DNA from: Acidobacteriaceae bacterium
Lineage (GTDB): Bacteria > Acidobacteriota > Terriglobia > Terriglobales > Acidobacteriaceae
DNA length: 60,127 bases
Reading direction: 5' to 3'
NCBI GenBank assembly: GCA_003134435.1
Contig: PLBE01000212.1
Coordinates: 1-60,127, forward strand
The first letter of the stretch is position 1, and each line of letters starts with the position of its first letter. Shown one piece after another: positions 26,647-36,440 of the stretch. The translations under genes and the position numbers were made by a program. A model generated the notes under the pieces. It saw only the letters and a list, made by a program, of their open reading frames with translations, was not told the origin of the DNA and did not search any database.

Positions 26647-28464
26647 TTGCAGAGGGACCAAGCTCATCGCGATTTATCGAGTCTGCGCTGGCGAACGCCG
26701 TCGCGAACGCCGTCGCGAACGTCGCGTTGTGCCCTCGGCTTTCTTGTTCTGGGCATCGTGTGCCTGAGCTACATTTCCTCCGCGCAGTCCGCGTCCGACA
26801 GCAGCAACACCATTCGTGGCATCGTCCTCAACAGCGTGACCCATGAGCCGATTGCCCGCGCCCTGGTCACTTCCGAAAGCAACCACTTTGCCGCCTTAAC
26901 CAACAGCGATGGGCGCTTTGAATTTACTTTGCCGGACGCGCACTCAGCCACCGAGGACACTTCGATTTCGCCCCATCCAGCCAACGGCCGGATCCCGCCC
27001 GCTTCCACCCGCCCGATCTCGCTGATGGCTCGCAAGCCGGGCTTTCTGTCCGATCCCAACAACGCCGGACAAACCTTCAGGAACAGCCCTTCCAATGGTC
27101 CTTCCACTTCGCCTTCGAAGGACGTGATCCTCACCCTCATTCCGGAGGCCCTCATTATCGGCGCCGTTACTCTTTCCACCGCAGAAGCGCCCGAAAGCGT
27201 CACGCTGCAACTCTACCGCCACGTCGTCCAGGATGGCCGCGCTCACTGGAGTCCGGCTGGAACCACCCGTTCCACGTCGGACGGTCAATTCCGCTTTTCC
27301 GATCTGTCTGCTGGCACCTATAAACTGCTGAGCAACGAACTGCTGGATCGCGATCCCGTTACTTTTGATCCGCGCGAAGAGGCCCGCGGACCATTGTTCG
27401 GCTACCCGCCTGTCTATTATCAGAGTGCTCCCGACTTCGAAGCCGCGAGCGCTATCCAGTTGTCCCCAGGCCAGACGCAGACAGTCAATCTCGCTTTGGT
27501 GAAGCAGCCGTATTACCGTGTGAAACTGCCGGTTGTCGTTCCGGCCAGCGAGCAATCGGAATTTGAATTGGGCGTGACCGTGTACGCCCACGGGCATAAG
27601 GGCCCGGGCTTTTCTCTCGGCTACAATCCGCTGCACCATGCCGTTGAAGGCATGTTGCCCAATGGAACTTACACCGTGGAGGTCACATCCGTTCGGCCCA
27701 ACGGAGCGTCCGGCTTGCAGACCATCACCATCAAGGGCGCCCCAATCGATGGTCCGACGATGGCTTTGTTGCCGAATTCTTCGATTCGCATCAACGTCAG
27801 GGAAGAGTTCACCGCCAGCGACCATTCCGGCGATCCGGCGAATGGCCCACGTCGTTACCTGGATATCAGCATGGAGCCGGCCGACGACGTGGGGGTGGGG
27901 CGCAGCGTGCCACTCAGCAACCCAGCCGGGCCCGGTGACGAGTCATTGCTTCTCGAGGGCGCCGGTGCGGGTATTTATTGGGTGCGCGTCCATTCCTCGC
28001 GCGGCTATCCCGCATCCATCCGTTCGGGTAACCTCGACCTGCAGCATCAGCCCCTGGTCGTCGGCGCTGGCGGTGGCGCGCCTCCTATCGAAATCACCAT
28101 GCGCGACGATACCGCCGAGATCAGCGGCACCGTGGATATGCCCCAAACTCATGGGCCGGGTAGCTTGGGCGTCGGCGCGGCGCAAGGCCGGGCCCACGTC
28201 TATTGCATCCCTATGCCCGACAGCCCCGGGCAATTTACCCAGATCTGGGTCCATCCGGATGGGACGTTCGACGCGCCCGGACTGGCTCCAGGCTCCTATC
28301 GCCTGCTGGCCTTCGATGGCATGCAAAACGACCTCGAATACAGAAACCCTGAAGCGATGCGTTCTTACGAATCGAAGGGGCCGGTGGTCCGCGTGGTGGC
28401 CGGGCAGAAGGAACACGTCCAGTTGCAGTTGATTCCGGCGAACGCTTCGGGGAACGAAGAATGA
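26647..28464 (+). CDS. Exported carboxypeptidase-regulatory-like domain protein (1)
   Basis: 605 aa from TTG 26647, supported by GGAG eight bases before it. An Arg-rich start (three near-identical RTPS units from a 12-bp DNA repeat) precedes a hydrophobic signal (ALGFLVLGIVCLSYISSAQSA). The mature N-terminus is a CarboxypepD_reg beta-sandwich (IRGIVLNSVTHEPIARALV, TNSDGRFEFTL); a similar sandwich recurs near the middle (FRFSDLSAGTYKLL) and the end (DGTFDAPGLAPGSYRLLAF). No catalytic motif. These are usually surface or secreted proteins. The stop overlaps the next start by 4 bp. Confidence 0.85.
   Translation: MQRDQAHRDLSSLRWRTPSRTPSRTSRCALGFLVLGIVCLSYISSAQSASDSSNTIRGIVLNSVTHEPIARALVTSESNHFAALTNSDGRFEFTLPDAHSATEDTSISPHPANGRIPPASTRPISLMARKPGFLSDPNNAGQTFRNSPSNGPSTSPSKDVILTLIPEALIIGAVTLSTAEAPESVTLQLYRHVVQDGRAHWSPAGTTRSTSDGQFRFSDLSAGTYKLLSNELLDRDPVTFDPREEARGPLFGYPPVYYQSAPDFEAASAIQLSPGQTQTVNLALVKQPYYRVKLPVVVPASEQSEFELGVTVYAHGHKGPGFSLGYNPLHHAVEGMLPNGTYTVEVTSVRPNGASGLQTITIKGAPIDGPTMALLPNSSIRINVREEFTASDHSGDPANGPRRYLDISMEPADDVGVGRSVPLSNPAGPGDESLLLEGAGAGIYWVRVHSSRGYPASIRSGNLDLQHQPLVVGAGGGAPPIEITMRDDTAEISGTVDMPQTHGPGSLGVGAAQGRAHVYCIPMPDSPGQFTQIWVHPDGTFDAPGLAPGSYRLLAFDGMQNDLEYRNPEAMRSYESKGPVVRVVAGQKEHVQLQLIPANASGNEE
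26691..26726 (+). repeat. 12-bp direct repeats at the 5' end of the gene
   Basis: GCGAACGCCGTC occurs twice in direct succession (26691-26702, 26703-26714) followed by a partly matching third unit GCGAACGTCGCG. It encodes the Arg/Thr/Pro-rich start ahead of the signal peptide. Confidence 0.8.
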
Positions 28465-30188
28465 CGCGGTTGCTCATCTCAATGCAAAGATCATTTCGGA
28501 GCCTTCGCGGCTGCCGAGTCCCATGTCTCGCGCCATTCGCTACAGCGGGACTCGGGTTTAAGATTCTCGTGTTCGGGATGCTGACGCTTACAGTTTCCGC
28601 GCTCGCGCAAGTGGAGAATGCCGAGCCAGCGCAGATTCCACCGGGCCCTTATCTCATTTCTGGAACCGTCGTCAACGCGAAAGGCACCAACCCGTTGTCG
28701 CGCTGTCGCGTCACCATCGCCAGTGTCAAGAATCGCCTGAGCATGCAAGCGATGATCACCGACGACGACGGACGCTTCGAGTTTCATGTGCCCGCGGGCA
28801 AGTACTCGCTGACCGGCGCCAAGCGCGGATTCATCACCGCTGCTTATAACCAGCACGAGCAGTTTTCGACCGCGATCGCGGCCGGCGCCGACCTCGATAG
28901 CCAGAATCTTGTGCTGCGGCTGGCTCCGAACGCGGTGCTCACCGGCAAGGTGCTCGACGAAGTCGGAGACCCCGTTCGCCACGCGCAAATCACGGTGTAT
29001 CGCGACGATCACTCGCAGGGCGTAGGCCGGATCGTGGGCTCCGGCGGCGCCGTGACTGACGATCAGGGCCACTATGAATGGACCCCGCTCGATGAGGGTA
29101 CGTATTTTGTCGCTGCCAAAGCATCCCCCTGGTATGCGGTCCATCCCACGTTGCATGATGAGAGTTCGACCAGCGCGCCCGCTCAGGTGGATTCATCGCT
29201 CGATGTCGCCTACCCCATCACCTATTACGGCGATGCCACCGAAGCAGCGGACGCGGTTCCCATCCCGGTTCGTGGCGGCGATCGTCTGGAAGCCGACATC
29301 CACCTCAACCCCCTCCCCTCGCTACATCTCATCGTGCACGTTCCCGATGACACCACCCACGGATTCAACCTCCCAACCTTACAGAAGCCCGCCTTCGACG
29401 GCGTCGAACAGGTGGAGAGCACCACCATCCGGAATGTTGCGCCCGGCTTGTACGAGTTAAGCGGAGTCGCGGCCGGCCGCTATACGGTCCGGATGCCAGA
29501 TTCCACCGGCCGTGTCCGGGAATCGAGCGATGTCGATCTCAACAGCGGCGGAGAACTCGACCTGTCTGCCGCCAACTTGACCGGCAAGATCAAGGCGACG
29601 GTGAAAGTCGAGGGCGCGGCGGAACTGCCCGCGCAGCTCCAGATTGGCTTGCGCAACAACAAAGGCCGGGTAGAGTCCACTCCCCTGGACGCCCGGGGCG
29701 AGGCCAATTTTACAGATGTGATTCCCGGCAGGTATGAAGTCGTTGTCAGCTCGCAGGCGCAGCGTTATTCGGTCGTTCGCATCGCATCCGAGGCAGGAGC
29801 AATTTCCGGTCACACGCTGACCGTGCCCGCGGGTGCGTCCCTCTCCATTTCACTCTCGCTGCTAGCCGGCTCCGTTTCCGTCGAAGGTTTTGTCAGGCAC
29901 GCCGGGAAGGCCGTCGCCGGCGTCATGGTCGTCCTCGTGCCCAAGAATCCGGAAGACAATCGCGACCGCTTCCGCCGCGACCAGAGCGACTCCGACGGCA
30001 GTTTTACCCTGGCCGAAGTATTTTCCGGCTCCTATACTGTAGTCGCCATCGAAAACGGCTGGGATCTCGACTGGGCCGAACCTGCCGTGCTCGCGGGCTA
30101 TCTCAAGCACGGACAAGCGATCGAAATCCCAAGCCAATCCCAAACCACGGTGCGTTTGCCGGAAGCGGTTGAAGTGCAGGGGAGGTAA
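28461..30188 (+). CDS. Exported carboxypeptidase-regulatory-like domain protein (2)
   Basis: 575 aa, ATG 28461 overlapping the previous stop as ATGA, so translation is coupled. A signal helix (ILVFGMLTLTVSALA) lies at about residues 35-49, ending ALAQ. At least three beta-sandwich repeats follow: ISGTVVNAKGTNPLSRCRV with DDDGRFEFHVPAGKYSL; LTGKVLDEVGDPVRHAQITV with DDQGHYEWTPLDEGTYFV; and VEGFVRHAGKAVAGVMVVL with SDGSFTLAEVFSGSYTVV. The architecture matches its neighbour, so the pair probably arose by duplication or acts together at the cell surface. No enzyme motif seen. Confidence 0.87.
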   Translation: MTRLLISMQRSFRSLRGCRVPCLAPFATAGLGFKILVFGMLTLTVSALAQVENAEPAQIPPGPYLISGTVVNAKGTNPLSRCRVTIASVKNRLSMQAMITDDDGRFEFHVPAGKYSLTGAKRGFITAAYNQHEQFSTAIAAGADLDSQNLVLRLAPNAVLTGKVLDEVGDPVRHAQITVYRDDHSQGVGRIVGSGGAVTDDQGHYEWTPLDEGTYFVAAKASPWYAVHPTLHDESSTSAPAQVDSSLDVAYPITYYGDATEAADAVPIPVRGGDRLEADIHLNPLPSLHLIVHVPDDTTHGFNLPTLQKPAFDGVEQVESTTIRNVAPGLYELSGVAAGRYTVRMPDSTGRVRESSDVDLNSGGELDLSAANLTGKIKATVKVEGAAELPAQLQIGLRNNKGRVESTPLDARGEANFTDVIPGRYEVVVSSQAQRYSVVRIASEAGAISGHTLTVPAGASLSISLSLLAGSVSVEGFVRHAGKAVAGVMVVLVPKNPEDNRDRFRRDQSDSDGSFTLAEVFSGSYTVVAIENGWDLDWAEPAVLAGYLKHGQAIEIPSQSQTTVRLPEAVEVQGR

Positions 30189-30440
30189 TCCAGCCGGCAT
30201 CGGGTGATCGATGATCGCCTATTGTCCACGTTCCCAGGCGCGGCCAAGTTCCTCGATGAAGCCTTCCACATCCAGCGCCTCGACCCCGCGAGCGATGGCT
30301 GCGGTCCCACCCGGCGCGGCCCCGTTATCACCACTGCCGGAAAGTGCCGGGATGCTTCCAGAACCACCGGAGCCAGTTTTCGCTGAACGATTGATATGCG
30401 ACAATCGCTGTCCGCGAGTGGGTTACTTTGCGTGGTGATT

Positions 30441-30456
30441 GCGCCTGGAAAGGCGC
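30441..30456 (-). terminator. Possible hairpin after the methyltransferase gene
   Basis: GCGCCT and AGGCGC with a four-base loop lie 14 bp past the methyltransferase stop on the minus strand. No T-run follows. The surrounding stretch 30189-30469 has no gene I can support. Confidence 0.3.
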
Positions 30457-30469
30457 GAATACCATGTTC

Positions 30470-31156
30470 TCAGGACGACGCAGGCAGAACCGTTGCGGCT
30501 TTCCTCTTGCCGATCACGACCAGTCCGTGCGCGTAATCGACGCTCAGCAGGTAGCAGAGAATCCGCATCGCGAAAAACCTCAGCCAGGGAATGCCCTTTG
30601 GCCATGCGCCATAGCGCACCCGGAACGCTTCCACTTCATAGCCCCGCACCACGAAATCCGCCGCCAGATCCGCCAACGGATACTGCTGCACGTGCCCGGG
30701 ATCGCCCGCCCACATCGGAACGACGCAGAGAGGATTTGGCGTGCCGATGACGAGCGTACCACCCGGACTCAGCAGTTTGCCGAACTCGTCCATCAGGTCC
30801 ACGTAGTCGTTGAGCGACATATGCTCGATCACTTCCAGGCACAGGATCGCGTCGAACCGGCCAGCGACCTCGGAAATCGAGGAATATTCATGTGCATCCT
30901 CAGCCGACATGTCGAGAGTCTCATAGCGACCCTTGAAACCAGCGGCCAAAAATTTGGCTTTGAGCTTCTTGTCACCCGCGCCATAGTCCAGCAGTCGCGT
31001 TGCTTGCCGGGTGCGACTGAAGATCGCTTGCTCCATTTCATTCAGTTCGGGGCCCTCCTCGCAGGAGACGCAGCGCGCCCTGAGGGTGCGGTTCATGACG
31101 TCGCGCGCCATATGTCTTGCCCAGTAATTGCGATACCACTTGTCCACATCCGACAC
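30470..31156 (-). CDS. Class I SAM-dependent methyltransferase
   Basis: 228 aa from GTG 31156, with GGGGA seven bases before; TTG two codons earlier is possible, while the frame upstream to 31699 is inside the flippase gene and not coding. Motif I is LLDYGAGDKKLKAKF, the acidic end of strand 2 is ETLDMSAED, and motif IV-like FDAILCLEVIEHM follows, as in UbiE/Coq5-like methyltransferases. Four Cys (ARCVSCEEG and others) are not arranged as a clear zinc site. Its position after flippase and gmd suggests methylation of a sugar or lipid-linked glycan. Substrate unknown. Confidence 0.82.
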   Translation of the reverse strand: MSDVDKWYRNYWARHMARDVMNRTLRARCVSCEEGPELNEMEQAIFSRTRQATRLLDYGAGDKKLKAKFLAAGFKGRYETLDMSAEDAHEYSSISEVAGRFDAILCLEVIEHMSLNDYVDLMDEFGKLLSPGGTLVIGTPNPLCVVPMWAGDPGHVQQYPLADLAADFVVRGYEVEAFRVRYGAWPKGIPWLRFFAMRILCYLLSVDYAHGLVVIGKRKAATVLPASS

Positions 31157-31218
31157 GATCAAATCCCCGTCAGCTAAATCAGCGGTCCCTCTGATACTAA
31201 CCGCACCCGCTAGGGTCG

Positions 31219-32763
31219 CTATGCGGGACTGGCCGCCGCGTCCCCGTCTCCCGCACCCGCTCGCCAGCTCATCACCATCCGCAGCAGAAACACGGCGCAG
31301 ATCGCTCCCTCCACCGCCAGCAGTCCCGCCAGCCGGTAAATCGACGAGATGGCGAACGACCGCATCATCAGGAAATTTCCCAGCACCAGCGCGGCGCTCA
31401 ATAACAGGGGCTCGCGCAGGGGCGCGAAGACGCTTAGTCCATCCATCCTGCGGGCGTGAAAAAAGGCCAGCAGCCATGTGATCTGCAGCACCGCCTGAAA
31501 TATTGCGAAGCCATAGAGTCCGTAGTGATACACGGTGTAGGTTCCCAGCGTCCAGGTCGGGATGGTCCACCACAGGCACAATCGCAGGTTGAACCACGCG
31601 TCGTCCTGCGCAAAAAATAATTCCGACAAGGGCACACCGACGGCGGTGAATACCGCTGTTACGCAATAGGCATACAGCAGGCTCTGCGCCGGGAGCCATT
31701 TATCGGTGAATACCAGAGCGATGATGGGCGTGCTCAAACTGGCCAGCACGGCGCATGCGGGCCAGGCGATGCTGGCGTTGATGCGCAGAGATTTCTCCAC
31801 TCGCGACTTGAGCAGGGTGGGATCGCTGGCGGCGCTGCTGAAGGCGGGCAAGTAAATCCGGGCCATGGCATTGCAAATCACCAGTGGGTAGAGCGACAGT
31901 GTGGACGCCCAGGAAACATATCCCACCGCATTCTTGCCCAGCAGGCTGGCGATCATGATCGGCGGAAAGGCGAGGGTCGCCATGTTCAGCAGCGAGCCTC
32001 CCTGATAGACCAGGCTGAAGCCGACGTGGGGGCGGATCGATGCCCAGGAAAATTTGCGAAAGGGGGGACGCGCGATCAGGTTAAACGCCAGGCTCCCGAA
32101 CAGGTCGCGGCATCCCATCGCTACCACGTAGCACCAGATGCCCTGGTGCAAGAACGCCAGCGTGGCCAGCAGAACGGTGTAGATCAGGCTCTCGCCCGCT
32201 TCCACCGCGCTCACTACCTTGAAGCGCATGGCGCGTTCTAAAAGCGCCAGCGGCACCATGCGCTGGTTGCGCACAATCAGCAGCACCAGAAAAACGATGG
32301 CCGGAAAGTAATTTTCCGGGCCCAGTTTCACCAGCGGCAGGGCCACCGGCAGAAGCGCGCCAATCACCAGCGCGAAGGTGATTGAAATCCCGAGAATTAC
32401 CTTCTGAGCGCTGGCCAGTTCGGTTGCTTCCAGATCGCCGCGCTTGCGAATGAGTGCCGCCTTCAGCCCCAGGTCGCCAAAATAGCCGAGAATTCCCTGC
32501 GTTACGAAGATCAGAATGGCGAAGCGTCCGACGATTTCAGGACCGAGCCAGCGCGAAACGGCGACGCTGCTGCCCACGCTGAGCGCCATGACGACGATCT
32601 GGCGGATGACCAGCGCAATCGCAGCCGCGCTCATCTGTCCGCGAAACAGAGTCTGCAACAAGGCGCGGTAGCCGGACGACGGCGGAACCGAAGCGATCGC
32701 ATCGGCGAGGTCGCCGGTCTCGCGCGGCAATTCCTCATCGAGAAGCAGCGGACGCTCGGTCAT
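31219..32763 (-). CDS. Polysaccharide flippase (MOP superfamily, Wzx-like)
   Basis: 514 aa with roughly 12-14 hydrophobic segments spread over the whole length, starting near residue 45 (MSAAAIALVIRQIVVMALSVGSSVAVSRWLGPEIVGRFA). The RxxLGPExxGxFA entry and overall pattern are those of polysaccharide_synt/MOP exporters that move undecaprenyl-linked repeat units across the inner membrane. ATG 32763 abuts the gmd stop codon. The gene order gmd, flippase, methyltransferase indicates service in surface polysaccharide assembly. Confidence 0.93.
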   Translation of the reverse strand: MTERPLLLDEELPRETGDLADAIASVPPSSGYRALLQTLFRGQMSAAAIALVIRQIVVMALSVGSSVAVSRWLGPEIVGRFAILIFVTQGILGYFGDLGLKAALIRKRGDLEATELASAQKVILGISITFALVIGALLPVALPLVKLGPENYFPAIVFLVLLIVRNQRMVPLALLERAMRFKVVSAVEAGESLIYTVLLATLAFLHQGIWCYVVAMGCRDLFGSLAFNLIARPPFRKFSWASIRPHVGFSLVYQGGSLLNMATLAFPPIMIASLLGKNAVGYVSWASTLSLYPLVICNAMARIYLPAFSSAASDPTLLKSRVEKSLRINASIAWPACAVLASLSTPIIALVFTDKWLPAQSLLYAYCVTAVFTAVGVPLSELFFAQDDAWFNLRLCLWWTIPTWTLGTYTVYHYGLYGFAIFQAVLQITWLLAFFHARRMDGLSVFAPLREPLLLSAALVLGNFLMMRSFAISSIYRLAGLLAVEGAICAVFLLRMVMSWRAGAGDGDAAASPA

Positions 32764-33801
32764 CTACTTGCCAGTTGCAGGTTGCAGAGTGCGGGCGGCG
32801 GGATTCGCCTGGGTATGGTCGCCGGGGCGTGAATAAAGCTCCAGGTCGGAGTGAACCATATCGCGCACCAGTTCGGTGAAGGTCGTCTTGGCCGACCAGC
32901 CCAGATGCTGGCGCGCCTTGGCCGTGTCGCCCAGCAGAACATCGACTTCGGCGGGGCGCAGGAAACGTTCATCCAGCACCAGATATTTGTAGGGATCGAG
33001 CCCCAGCAACTGGAACGCGCATTCCAGAAACTCCCGAACCGAATGCGTTTCCCCGGTCGCGATCACATAATCGTCGGGTTGATCCTGCTGCAGCATGAGC
33101 CACATGGCTTCCACGTATTCGCGGGCGTGGCCCCAGTCACGTTTGGCTTCGGGATTGCCCATGCGGATTTCCGTGGCCAGGCCAAGTTTGATTTGCGCCG
33201 CCAGGGAAGAAATCTTACGGGTCACAAACTCCATGCCGCGCCGCGGCGATTCGTGGTTGTACAACATGCCGCAGGAGGCGTGCAGATGGTAGGCCTCGCG
33301 ATAGTTGCGCGTCAGATGATAACCGGCCACCTTCGAGATGCCATAAGCGGAGCGCGGACGAAATGCCGTCAGTTCGTTTTGCGGAGCCGGCGCGGAGCCG
33401 AACATTTCGCTCGATCCGGCAAAATAGAACCTCGCCTTCGGCGCGACATCGCGGCAGGTGGAAAGCAAATAGTGGGTGCCGTTCACGTTCACCTCGAAGG
33501 TAGAGAACTCGTCTTCGAAGGAATAGCTGACATAGCTCTGCGCCGCCAGGTGATACACTTCGTGCGGCTGCACGGCGGCTACCACTTTCATCAGGCTGGG
33601 ATAGCTCTCGAGCGACGCCGCATGCAGGTGAATCCTGGGCAGCAGGTGATGGATGCGTGACAACCGGTGCTGCGGGTCTTCAATTGCAACCCGCCGCACG
33701 ATGCCGTGGACCTCATAGCCTTTTTGCAGAAGCAATTCCGACAGATAGCTTCCATCTTGTCCTGAAATGCCAGTAATGAGAGCGCGTTTTTGATTCGCCA
33801 C
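32764..33801 (-). CDS. gmd: GDP-mannose 4,6-dehydratase
   Basis: 345 aa from GTG 33801 (V-A-N-Q-K-R-A-L-I-T-G), which matches the usual Gmd N-terminus; a TTG seven codons upstream is the longest option. The Rossmann motif GISGQDGSYLSELL, the catalytic SSEMFG and YGISK, and MLYNHESPRRGMEFVTRKI are all typical of Gmd. It converts GDP-D-mannose to GDP-4-keto-6-deoxy-mannose, precursor of fucose, rhamnose or perosamine. No GDP-fucose synthase or Rmd gene lies beside it. Confidence 0.96.
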   Translation of the reverse strand: MANQKRALITGISGQDGSYLSELLLQKGYEVHGIVRRVAIEDPQHRLSRIHHLLPRIHLHAASLESYPSLMKVVAAVQPHEVYHLAAQSYVSYSFEDEFSTFEVNVNGTHYLLSTCRDVAPKARFYFAGSSEMFGSAPAPQNELTAFRPRSAYGISKVAGYHLTRNYREAYHLHASCGMLYNHESPRRGMEFVTRKISSLAAQIKLGLATEIRMGNPEAKRDWGHAREYVEAMWLMLQQDQPDDYVIATGETHSVREFLECAFQLLGLDPYKYLVLDERFLRPAEVDVLLGDTAKARQHLGWSAKTTFTELVRDMVHSDLELYSRPGDHTQANPAARTLQPATGK

Positions 33802-34140
33802 GATTGATCTCGCTGATGTCAAAATATGATTTGCCGTGAGACGGAAGAACCCACGGCCTGCAGTCGAGGATACTTATTCCGAATTATTGTCTTTGTCGAA
33901 AGCCTGCTGCTGCGGCCCTAACTATGCGTTCGCAATGGGGTATGCGAGCATCCAGGACGATGTTCCCATCGATAAGGCAGTGTAGCACAGCGCCAATATT
34001 TCCTGGCCGTTTTGCGCCTTGAACGTTGTACAATTACGAGACCCTCCGGTGGACCTTCCGGTCAACTTGACTCCCCGGATTCGCTTCTGCTGTTTTGCCC
34101 GCCTCCCCGCGCGAAAACATCGGTGTGCATGGAGTAGTGA
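33802..34140. other. Divergent intergenic region between gmd and the Wzc-type gene
   Basis: About 340 bp between oppositely reading exopolysaccharide genes, so both promoters should lie here. A TACAAT hexamer at 34029-34034 could be a -10 box for the plus-strand unit, but no good -35 box is spaced from it. No gene and no strong hairpin were found. Confidence 0.5.
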
Positions 34141-36438
34141 ATGGATCCTGAAAATTTTCGGACGTTGATGCCGCGCCGGGATGAGCTGCAGGCCTCGCGT
34201 CCCGCCGAGGGTGGGGGTTTCCCGGGAGCGTATCCTTTGCCTGCCAGCCACGTCCCGAGTCTGTGGGATTACTGGCCCATTGCGCTCCGGCATAAGTGGA
34301 CGATTCTCTCCGCCATGCTGGTGGCCTTGCTGGTTGGCGCCGTGGTTTCCTTTTCCACCACGCCGGTTTACGAAGCGGTGGGCCGAATCGTGATTAATCG
34401 CGAGGGAGCCGACACTGCAGGCTTGAAGAATTCCGACTCCAGCGGCAGCGATTCCTCCGACGACTACATGGTTGCCATGGATACGCAAACCCATGTGCTG
34501 CAAAGCGATGCCATCGCCAAACTTGTGATCCGCAGGTTGAGCCTCGATTCCGATCCCGGGTTCGCCGGCAAGGGAGCCGTGCCCACGAATGCTTTGCCCG
34601 CGGCTGCCCAAGGCCAGTCGCGCGAGATCGAACCTCATCGGGAAGCCGCGCTGGTCGCCAAGTTTCATGGAGCGTTGCAGATCAGTTCCATCCCCCGCAC
34701 CCGGTTGCTCGAAATTCGTTTTTCCAGCCCCGACCCCGCTCTGGCCGCCCGGGCGGTGAATACTCTGATCGACACCTACATCGAGCAGAATTACAAGACC
34801 CGCCTCGACGCCACCGTGCGCACCTCCGACTGGCTGGCGCAGCAGTTGTCCGAACTGCAGATGAAGGTCGAGGAATCGCAGGAAAAACTGGTTCGCTATC
34901 AAAAAGAGCATGGCATCCTGGGCATCGACGAGAAAGAAAACATCATCACCTCCAAGCTCGATGAACTGAATAAAGAGTTGACGGCTGCGGAAGGCGACCG
35001 CATGCAGAAGGAGTCCGTCTATCGCCTGGCCAGTTCCGGCGAGCCCGACCTGCTGTCGAATATCGACCCATCCAGTCCCATCGTCAAGCTGCGCAGCCAG
35101 GAAGAGGATTTGCATCGCCAACTGGCGCAGGCCAGCGTTCACTTCCAGCCGACCTATCCCAAAGTGGAAGAACTCAACCAGCAACTGGCTGCGGTTCAGG
35201 CGGACATCAAGGCTGAAGTCACACGCCTCGCCACTAAATACCAGAAAGACTACTTGGCCGCCTTAGGGCGCGAGAAGTTGCTGCGAGCCTCCCTCGAAAA
35301 TCAGAAGACTGAGGAGAACCGGCTGAATGAAAGCGCCATCGAATACAGCCTCCTCAAGCGCGACGTGGACAGCAACCGCCAGCTCTATGAGGGCCTTCTG
35401 CAGAAGCTGAAGGAAGCTGGAGTCATGACCGGCCTGCGCTCCAGCAACGTCCGCATCGTCGATCCAGCATCGGCTCCGACTGCGCCGTCGTCGCCCAATA
35501 TTCCCCGCAACCTCGCGATGTCACTGGCGCTGGGCCTGGCCGGCGGACTGGCGCTCGCATTTATTCTCGAGTCGCGCGACAACACCGTGCACTCTCTGGA
35601 GCAGGTGCGGATGCTTACGGCTTTACCCTCCCTGGCGGTGATTCCCTTCGCATCTCGTTCCAGCAGCCGATCGCCGTCGTCCGTCCTATCGTTGCCCCAC
35701 GCGAAAAGCCTCTCGCAAACCGCGGCGGCGGTGGTCTCGGCTACCCGTCCGAAATCGGAGGTTGCCGAAGCCTATCGCGCGTTGCGAACTTCCATTCTGC
35801 TTTCCCGGACAGGCCGGTCGGCCAAGGTTCTGATGGTGACTAGCGCCTTGCCGCAGGAAGGCAAAACGACAACCAGCGTGAATCTAGCCATCGTCCTTGC
35901 CCAGCAAGGCGCCCGCGTGCTCCTGATCGAAGCCGATATGCGCCGTTCCGGCATCTCGCAACTGCTGCAACTTAAATCGGAGATGGGTCTCAGCAACATT
36001 TTGGCGGACAAGACCATACCCGACCCGGAACACGCCTTCCAGTCCATTGCCGACGTTCCCAATCTCCGGGTGCTGCCAGCCGGGCCTGTCGCTCTTCACC
36101 CCTCCGAGATGCTGGCCTCGCCCCGCATGAGGGACCTGCTGCACAGTCTTGAACCGGAGTTCGACCACATCATCATCGACACTCCGCCCGTTCTCAGCGT
36201 TACCGACGCCGCGCTCCTCTCCGCCCTGGCCGACTCGACGCTCCTCGTGATCCGCGCCGGCGTCACCAGTCGCGCCGCCCTGCGTCGTGCCCACGACGTG
36301 CTCGCCCACGTCGACGCCCGCATCATGGGCGTTATTCTCAATGCCGCCGACTTTAACGGACCGGATCGCTATTACGGCAGCCGCTACGGCAGCTACTACG
36401 ATGACTCCGCATCTGCCGTCGCCGCCAAGCGGGATTAG
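34141..36438 (+). CDS. Wzc-type polysaccharide co-polymerase / tyrosine autokinase
   Basis: 765 aa. A Wzz domain starts with a membrane helix (ILSAMLVALLVGAVVSF, about 57-75), followed by a periplasmic coiled-coil region (about 220-430) and a second helix (LAMSLALGLAGGLALAFI, about 457-475). The cytoplasmic BY-kinase has Walker A SALPQEGKTTTSV, Walker A' LLIEADMRRSG and Walker B-like HIIIDTPP. The C-terminus has a tyrosine cluster (DRYYGSRYGSYYDD), the autophosphorylation site in this family. It sets polysaccharide chain length. It is the first gene of an EPS transcription unit divergent from gmd. Confidence 0.95.
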   Translation: MDPENFRTLMPRRDELQASRPAEGGGFPGAYPLPASHVPSLWDYWPIALRHKWTILSAMLVALLVGAVVSFSTTPVYEAVGRIVINREGADTAGLKNSDSSGSDSSDDYMVAMDTQTHVLQSDAIAKLVIRRLSLDSDPGFAGKGAVPTNALPAAAQGQSREIEPHREAALVAKFHGALQISSIPRTRLLEIRFSSPDPALAARAVNTLIDTYIEQNYKTRLDATVRTSDWLAQQLSELQMKVEESQEKLVRYQKEHGILGIDEKENIITSKLDELNKELTAAEGDRMQKESVYRLASSGEPDLLSNIDPSSPIVKLRSQEEDLHRQLAQASVHFQPTYPKVEELNQQLAAVQADIKAEVTRLATKYQKDYLAALGREKLLRASLENQKTEENRLNESAIEYSLLKRDVDSNRQLYEGLLQKLKEAGVMTGLRSSNVRIVDPASAPTAPSSPNIPRNLAMSLALGLAGGLALAFILESRDNTVHSLEQVRMLTALPSLAVIPFASRSSSRSPSSVLSLPHAKSLSQTAAAVVSATRPKSEVAEAYRALRTSILLSRTGRSAKVLMVTSALPQEGKTTTSVNLAIVLAQQGARVLLIEADMRRSGISQLLQLKSEMGLSNILADKTIPDPEHAFQSIADVPNLRVLPAGPVALHPSEMLASPRMRDLLHSLEPEFDHIIIDTPPVLSVTDAALLSALADSTLLVIRAGVTSRAALRRAHDVLAHVDARIMGVILNAADFNGPDRYYGSRYGSYYDDSASAVAAKRD

Positions 36439-36440
36439 CC

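Noticed and set aside
30219-30404. 61-aa minus-strand frame ending in an acidic helix-like segment
   Set aside because: Short, no ribosome-binding site, low-complexity start and an equally long frame on the other strand; could be a gene remnant but not supportable.
31157-31699. Upstream extension of the methyltransferase frame to 31699
   Set aside because: It lies inside the well-supported flippase gene in another frame and its sequence is Arg/Gly-rich shadow translation.
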